Shown: positions 43,881-44,005 of the stretch, one piece after another | How the letters are laid out: every line of letters starts with the position of its first letter | How positions within the stretch are numbered: the first letter of the stretch is position 1 | DNA from: Stutzerimonas kunmingensis | GTDB lineage: Bacteria; Pseudomonadota; Gammaproteobacteria; Pseudomonadales; Pseudomonadaceae | Direction: 5' to 3' | NCBI RefSeq assembly: GCF_014764705.1 | Contig: NZ_JACXXG010000032.1 | Coordinates: 1-44,005, forward strand | DNA: 44,005 bases | Notes under the pieces: generated by a model | Told to the model about the DNA's origin: nothing | Seen by the model: only the letters and a program-made list of their open reading frames with translations | Database searches by the model: none | Position numbers and translations under genes: made by a program

Positions 43881-44005
43881 AGTGTCCTGAGCGGTTAGTT
43901 CAATAATCTATTTTTCATCGCGCCCAGTTTAGCTTTGTGCACTGAGCTGATGATCGATTCGGCCGTTTTATTCCATTTGAATGGCTTGGCGGAAAGCTCG
44001 TTGTG
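43880..44005 (-). mobile_element. Right-edge fragment of an IS630-family element
   Basis: The arsJ frame ends at CTAG (43879-43882), and the following sequence is AT-richer than its surroundings. IS630/Tc1-mariner elements insert at TA, and the TA at 43880-43881 sits exactly at the junction; the end begins TGTCCTGAGCGGTTAG. The transposase end lies inside. The element continues past the window, so its other end, target duplication and length cannot be read. Family assignment is inference from the junction and the transposase tail. Confidence 0.65.
43895..44005 (-). CDS. IS630-family transposase, C-terminal fragment
   Basis: An open frame entering from the right edge encodes 36 residues and a TAA stop (43895-43897). 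Landmarks are AKPFKWNKTAESIISSV and GAMKNRLLN. The FxWNKTAExI pattern matches the C-terminal tail of IS630-type transposases (RPFxWTKTAxxI). The catalytic DDE core would lie beyond the window. The partial gene cannot be judged intact or broken. Confidence 0.7.
   Translation of the reverse strand, partial: HNELSAKPFKWNKTAESIISSVHKAKLGAMKNRLLN

Overview
The window looks like chromosomal DNA of a Pseudomonas-type gammaproteobacterium, most likely the Stutzerimonas (Pseudomonas) stutzeri group. It has high GC (roughly the mid-60s by eye), strong GC-ending codon preference, dense long coding regions with long antisense shadow frames, and typical pseudomonad gene families: a SLC13/RCK transporter, topoisomerase III, a DAACS symporter, DUF3079, a BMP-type ABC operon, NitT/TauT ABC genes and many AraC regulators. 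No rRNA, tRNA, CRISPR array or prophage was seen. The species assignment is inference from gene content only.

Layout. 1-2.5 kb: LysE-type exporter, AraC regulator, small lipoprotein, and a small secreted-protein gene broken by an in-frame TAG. 2.7-4.6 kb: a methyl-accepting chemotaxis gene preceded by a near-perfect sigma54 site and a near-perfect sigma28 site in tandem. 4.7-11.7 kb: three alpha/beta hydrolases, a DHA1 MFS exporter, an SLC13/RCK anion transporter and a Gre-like protein. 11.8-18.1 kb: topB, DUF3079 protein with a possible Anr box, dicarboxylate/amino-acid symporter (TTG start), DUF1992 protein, SIMPL protein, and a class II Fic AMP-transferase behind an array of four palindromic half-sites. 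18.1-21.8 kb: an ABC operon of the BMP/nucleoside type (two-domain ATPase, two permeases) with no substrate-binding protein in view. 22-24.2 kb: AraC regulator divergent from an SDR and a secreted CMD-family protein.

24.3-29.2 kb, minus strand: a compact six-gene cluster (isopenicillin N synthase-like 2OG oxygenase, alpha/beta hydrolase, NMT1/Thi5-like binding protein, ABC ATPase, ABC permease, nucleoside-deaminase-like enzyme). It reads as an uptake-and-catabolism unit for an unidentified small, probably nitrogen-heterocyclic, compound. 29.5-35.1 kb, minus strand: a KaiC-like double RecA ATPase overlapping a hybrid histidine kinase that carries an N-terminal pseudo-receiver, followed by a membrane-bound hybrid kinase. 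There is no KaiA or KaiB, so this looks like a non-cyanobacterial KaiC signalling module. These two clusters are the most interesting parts of the window.

35.5-44 kb: an ABC1/AarF-type kinase with an SDR, a 5'-truncated hybrid histidine kinase, an AraC regulator divergent from a DUF3047-like protein, periplasmic gamma-glutamyltransferase, a VOC-family protein, and finally the 3' part of an arsJ-type organoarsenical exporter cut by what appears to be an IS630-family element that runs off the right edge.
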